A stretch of 64,000 nucleotides of DNA from Azophilus sp965220425. Lineage in GTDB: Bacteria; Pseudomonadota; Gammaproteobacteria; Pseudomonadales; Azotimanducaceae. A program made the position numbers and the translations under genes. Each line of letters opens with the position of its first letter. Position 1 is the stretch's first letter. Shown piece by piece: positions 63,376-64,000 of the stretch. The stretch spans positions 1 to 64,000 of the forward strand of contig OZ244830.1 of the NCBI GenBank assembly GCA_965220425.1. Reading direction: 5' to 3'. The notes under the pieces are model-generated. The model searched no databases. It was not told where the DNA came from and saw only the letters and a list, made by a program, of their open reading frames with translations.

Positions 63376-63631
63376 TTAACCCGCATATTGCACCAAGCCG
63401 CTTGTCGAGTTGACGAATGTCTTTTGATTTCGCTCACCTTCATTGCGCTTTTCGGTTTTATGTAGCATTACATACCGCGCTGGCCGCGCCCTCGCTGGTC
63501 TTTTGCCCGCGTGCGCGCACATGCTCGCTCCACCATAGGCGGGGCTATGCTTCCGCTCGCGAGCACGCGCACGCGCACGCGGGCAAAATCCTGCGCGATC
63601 ATCGCGGCCCTTGGTGCAATATGCGGGTTAA
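63376..63631. mobile_element. MITE with perfect 22-bp terminal inverted repeats
   Basis: The 256-bp element begins TTAACCCGCATATTGCACCA at 63376 (22 bp to 63397) and ends with the exact reverse complement at 63610-63631. TTAA stands at both outer ends. It encodes no transposase, so it would move only with help. Its first 110 bp recur at 60562-60670. Confidence 0.8.
63501..63587. repeat. Inner hairpin of the MITE
   Basis: TTTTGCCCGCGTGCGCGCAC at 63501-63520, continuing to 63528, pairs with GCGAGCACGCGCACG ... GCGGGCAAAA ending at 63587, with few mismatches. The element could fold almost completely on itself. Confidence 0.7.
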
Positions 63632-63701
63632 GGAGTCGATAGCCCGCGCAGATCAACAGGCAACTGCCGGGAGAACGCCCACATGACTCGAGTCGCAACG
63701 G

Positions 63702-64000
63702 TCAGGAAGACCTGGTTCGCCTGGCGAGGTAGCTGCGCAGCAAACCCGGGTGGATCTGCTGAAGTTCACGCCTGAGCAGAACGCTCCGCTCGTCAACTTG
63801 ACCGTGCTTTTCGCGCGGCATGAGCCGAAGCGAACGCACGAGGTTGAATGCCCTTTCCGGCTGGCTGTGTCCGGCCATGCCGGAAAGTGCGCGAGCCAAC
63901 CCGGGCTCGTGAACGAGCATCCAGGCGGGAAACCACTCGGCGGACAGCTCCTCGTCGCCGTCGCCTTCCGTCATTGCCAATTGCCAGGCACGTGCGACGC
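63702..64000 (-). CDS. Partial gene of unknown function (runs off the window)
   Basis: The last 98 codons of a minus-strand gene whose start lies outside the window; the frame is open to the edge. Recognisable features are few: WFPAWMLVHEPGLARALSGM, PERAFNLVRSLRLMPREKH, then a Leu/Arg-rich helical end, LLRRELQQIHPGLLRSYLAR. I do not recognise the family. Confidence 0.5.
   Translation of the reverse strand, partial: VARAWQLAMTEGDGDEELSAEWFPAWMLVHEPGLARALSGMAGHSQPERAFNLVRSLRLMPREKHGQVDERSVLLRRELQQIHPGLLRSYLARRTRSS

Noticed and set aside
63501..63587. Hairpin near the right edge as a terminator
   Set aside because: It lies inside a MITE with paired ends and follows no gene directly.

Overview
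The window looks like a GC-rich gammaproteobacterial chromosome. The Gram-negative envelope genes (hldE fused as in Proteobacteria, lpxL, ampG), yajQ, TonB-dependent receptors with a signal-plus-plug N-terminus, and a TPR-sulfotransferase beside a receptor are a combination I associate with marine or host-associated Gammaproteobacteria. This placement is an inference; there is no rRNA or tRNA gene in the window to test it.

Region 1 (27-3346) is core: xthA and hldE on the minus strand, and lpxL diverging from them. The last 22 codons of lpxL plus about 140 bp downstream are repeated at 5539-5746. This direct repeat brackets a small cassette (a DUF3800 remnant and a Fic protein) and marks the left edge of a defence island.

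Region 2 (about 3488-40130) is a dense defence island. In order it holds a Fic protein with an unusual active site; a RelE/HigB-like toxin with an Xre antitoxin; a two-gene Druantia type III-like system (druH-druE, minus strand) with a small upstream gene; an IS110 scar; and one tightly packed plus-strand operon, gmrSD-like / hsdM / hsdS / gajA / gajB / hsdR / YgjP-like metallopeptidase. In that operon a complete Gabija pair lies between the S and R genes of a type I restriction system. Then come a Hanks-type kinase with a duplicated C-terminal module paired with a PP2C phosphatase, a patchwork of IS and ADP-ribosylglycohydrolase scraps, a NucS-like nuclease with a C-terminal PUA-like region, a WYL regulator with a tandem AAA+ ATPase, and an Rpn nuclease with a partial second copy.

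Region 3 (40174-49005) holds a zinc-ribbon membrane protein (DUF3667-like), a 2-oxoglutarate oxygenase, and a decayed aldoxime-degradation locus: a truncated AraC-type regulator, an aldoxime dehydratase clipped at its C-terminus, a nitrilase C-terminal remnant and a frameshifted TonB receptor.

Region 4 (49577-59620) is mostly ordinary: an intact TonB receptor, a TPR-sulfotransferase, yajQ, ampG, a methyltransferase, an alkyltransferase-like protein and a secreted alpha/beta hydrolase, with remnants of a PduO-type adenosyltransferase and an APH-like kinase.

Region 5 (59890-64000) is again accessory: a 665-bp second copy of the oxygenase 3' end lying 16,062 bp from the first, a broken vapC with intact vapB, a Uma2 nuclease, a probably exported RidA protein, a 256-bp MITE with perfect 22-bp terminal inverted repeats, and an unrecognised partial gene at the edge. 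I found no CRISPR array, integrase, or rRNA/tRNA gene.
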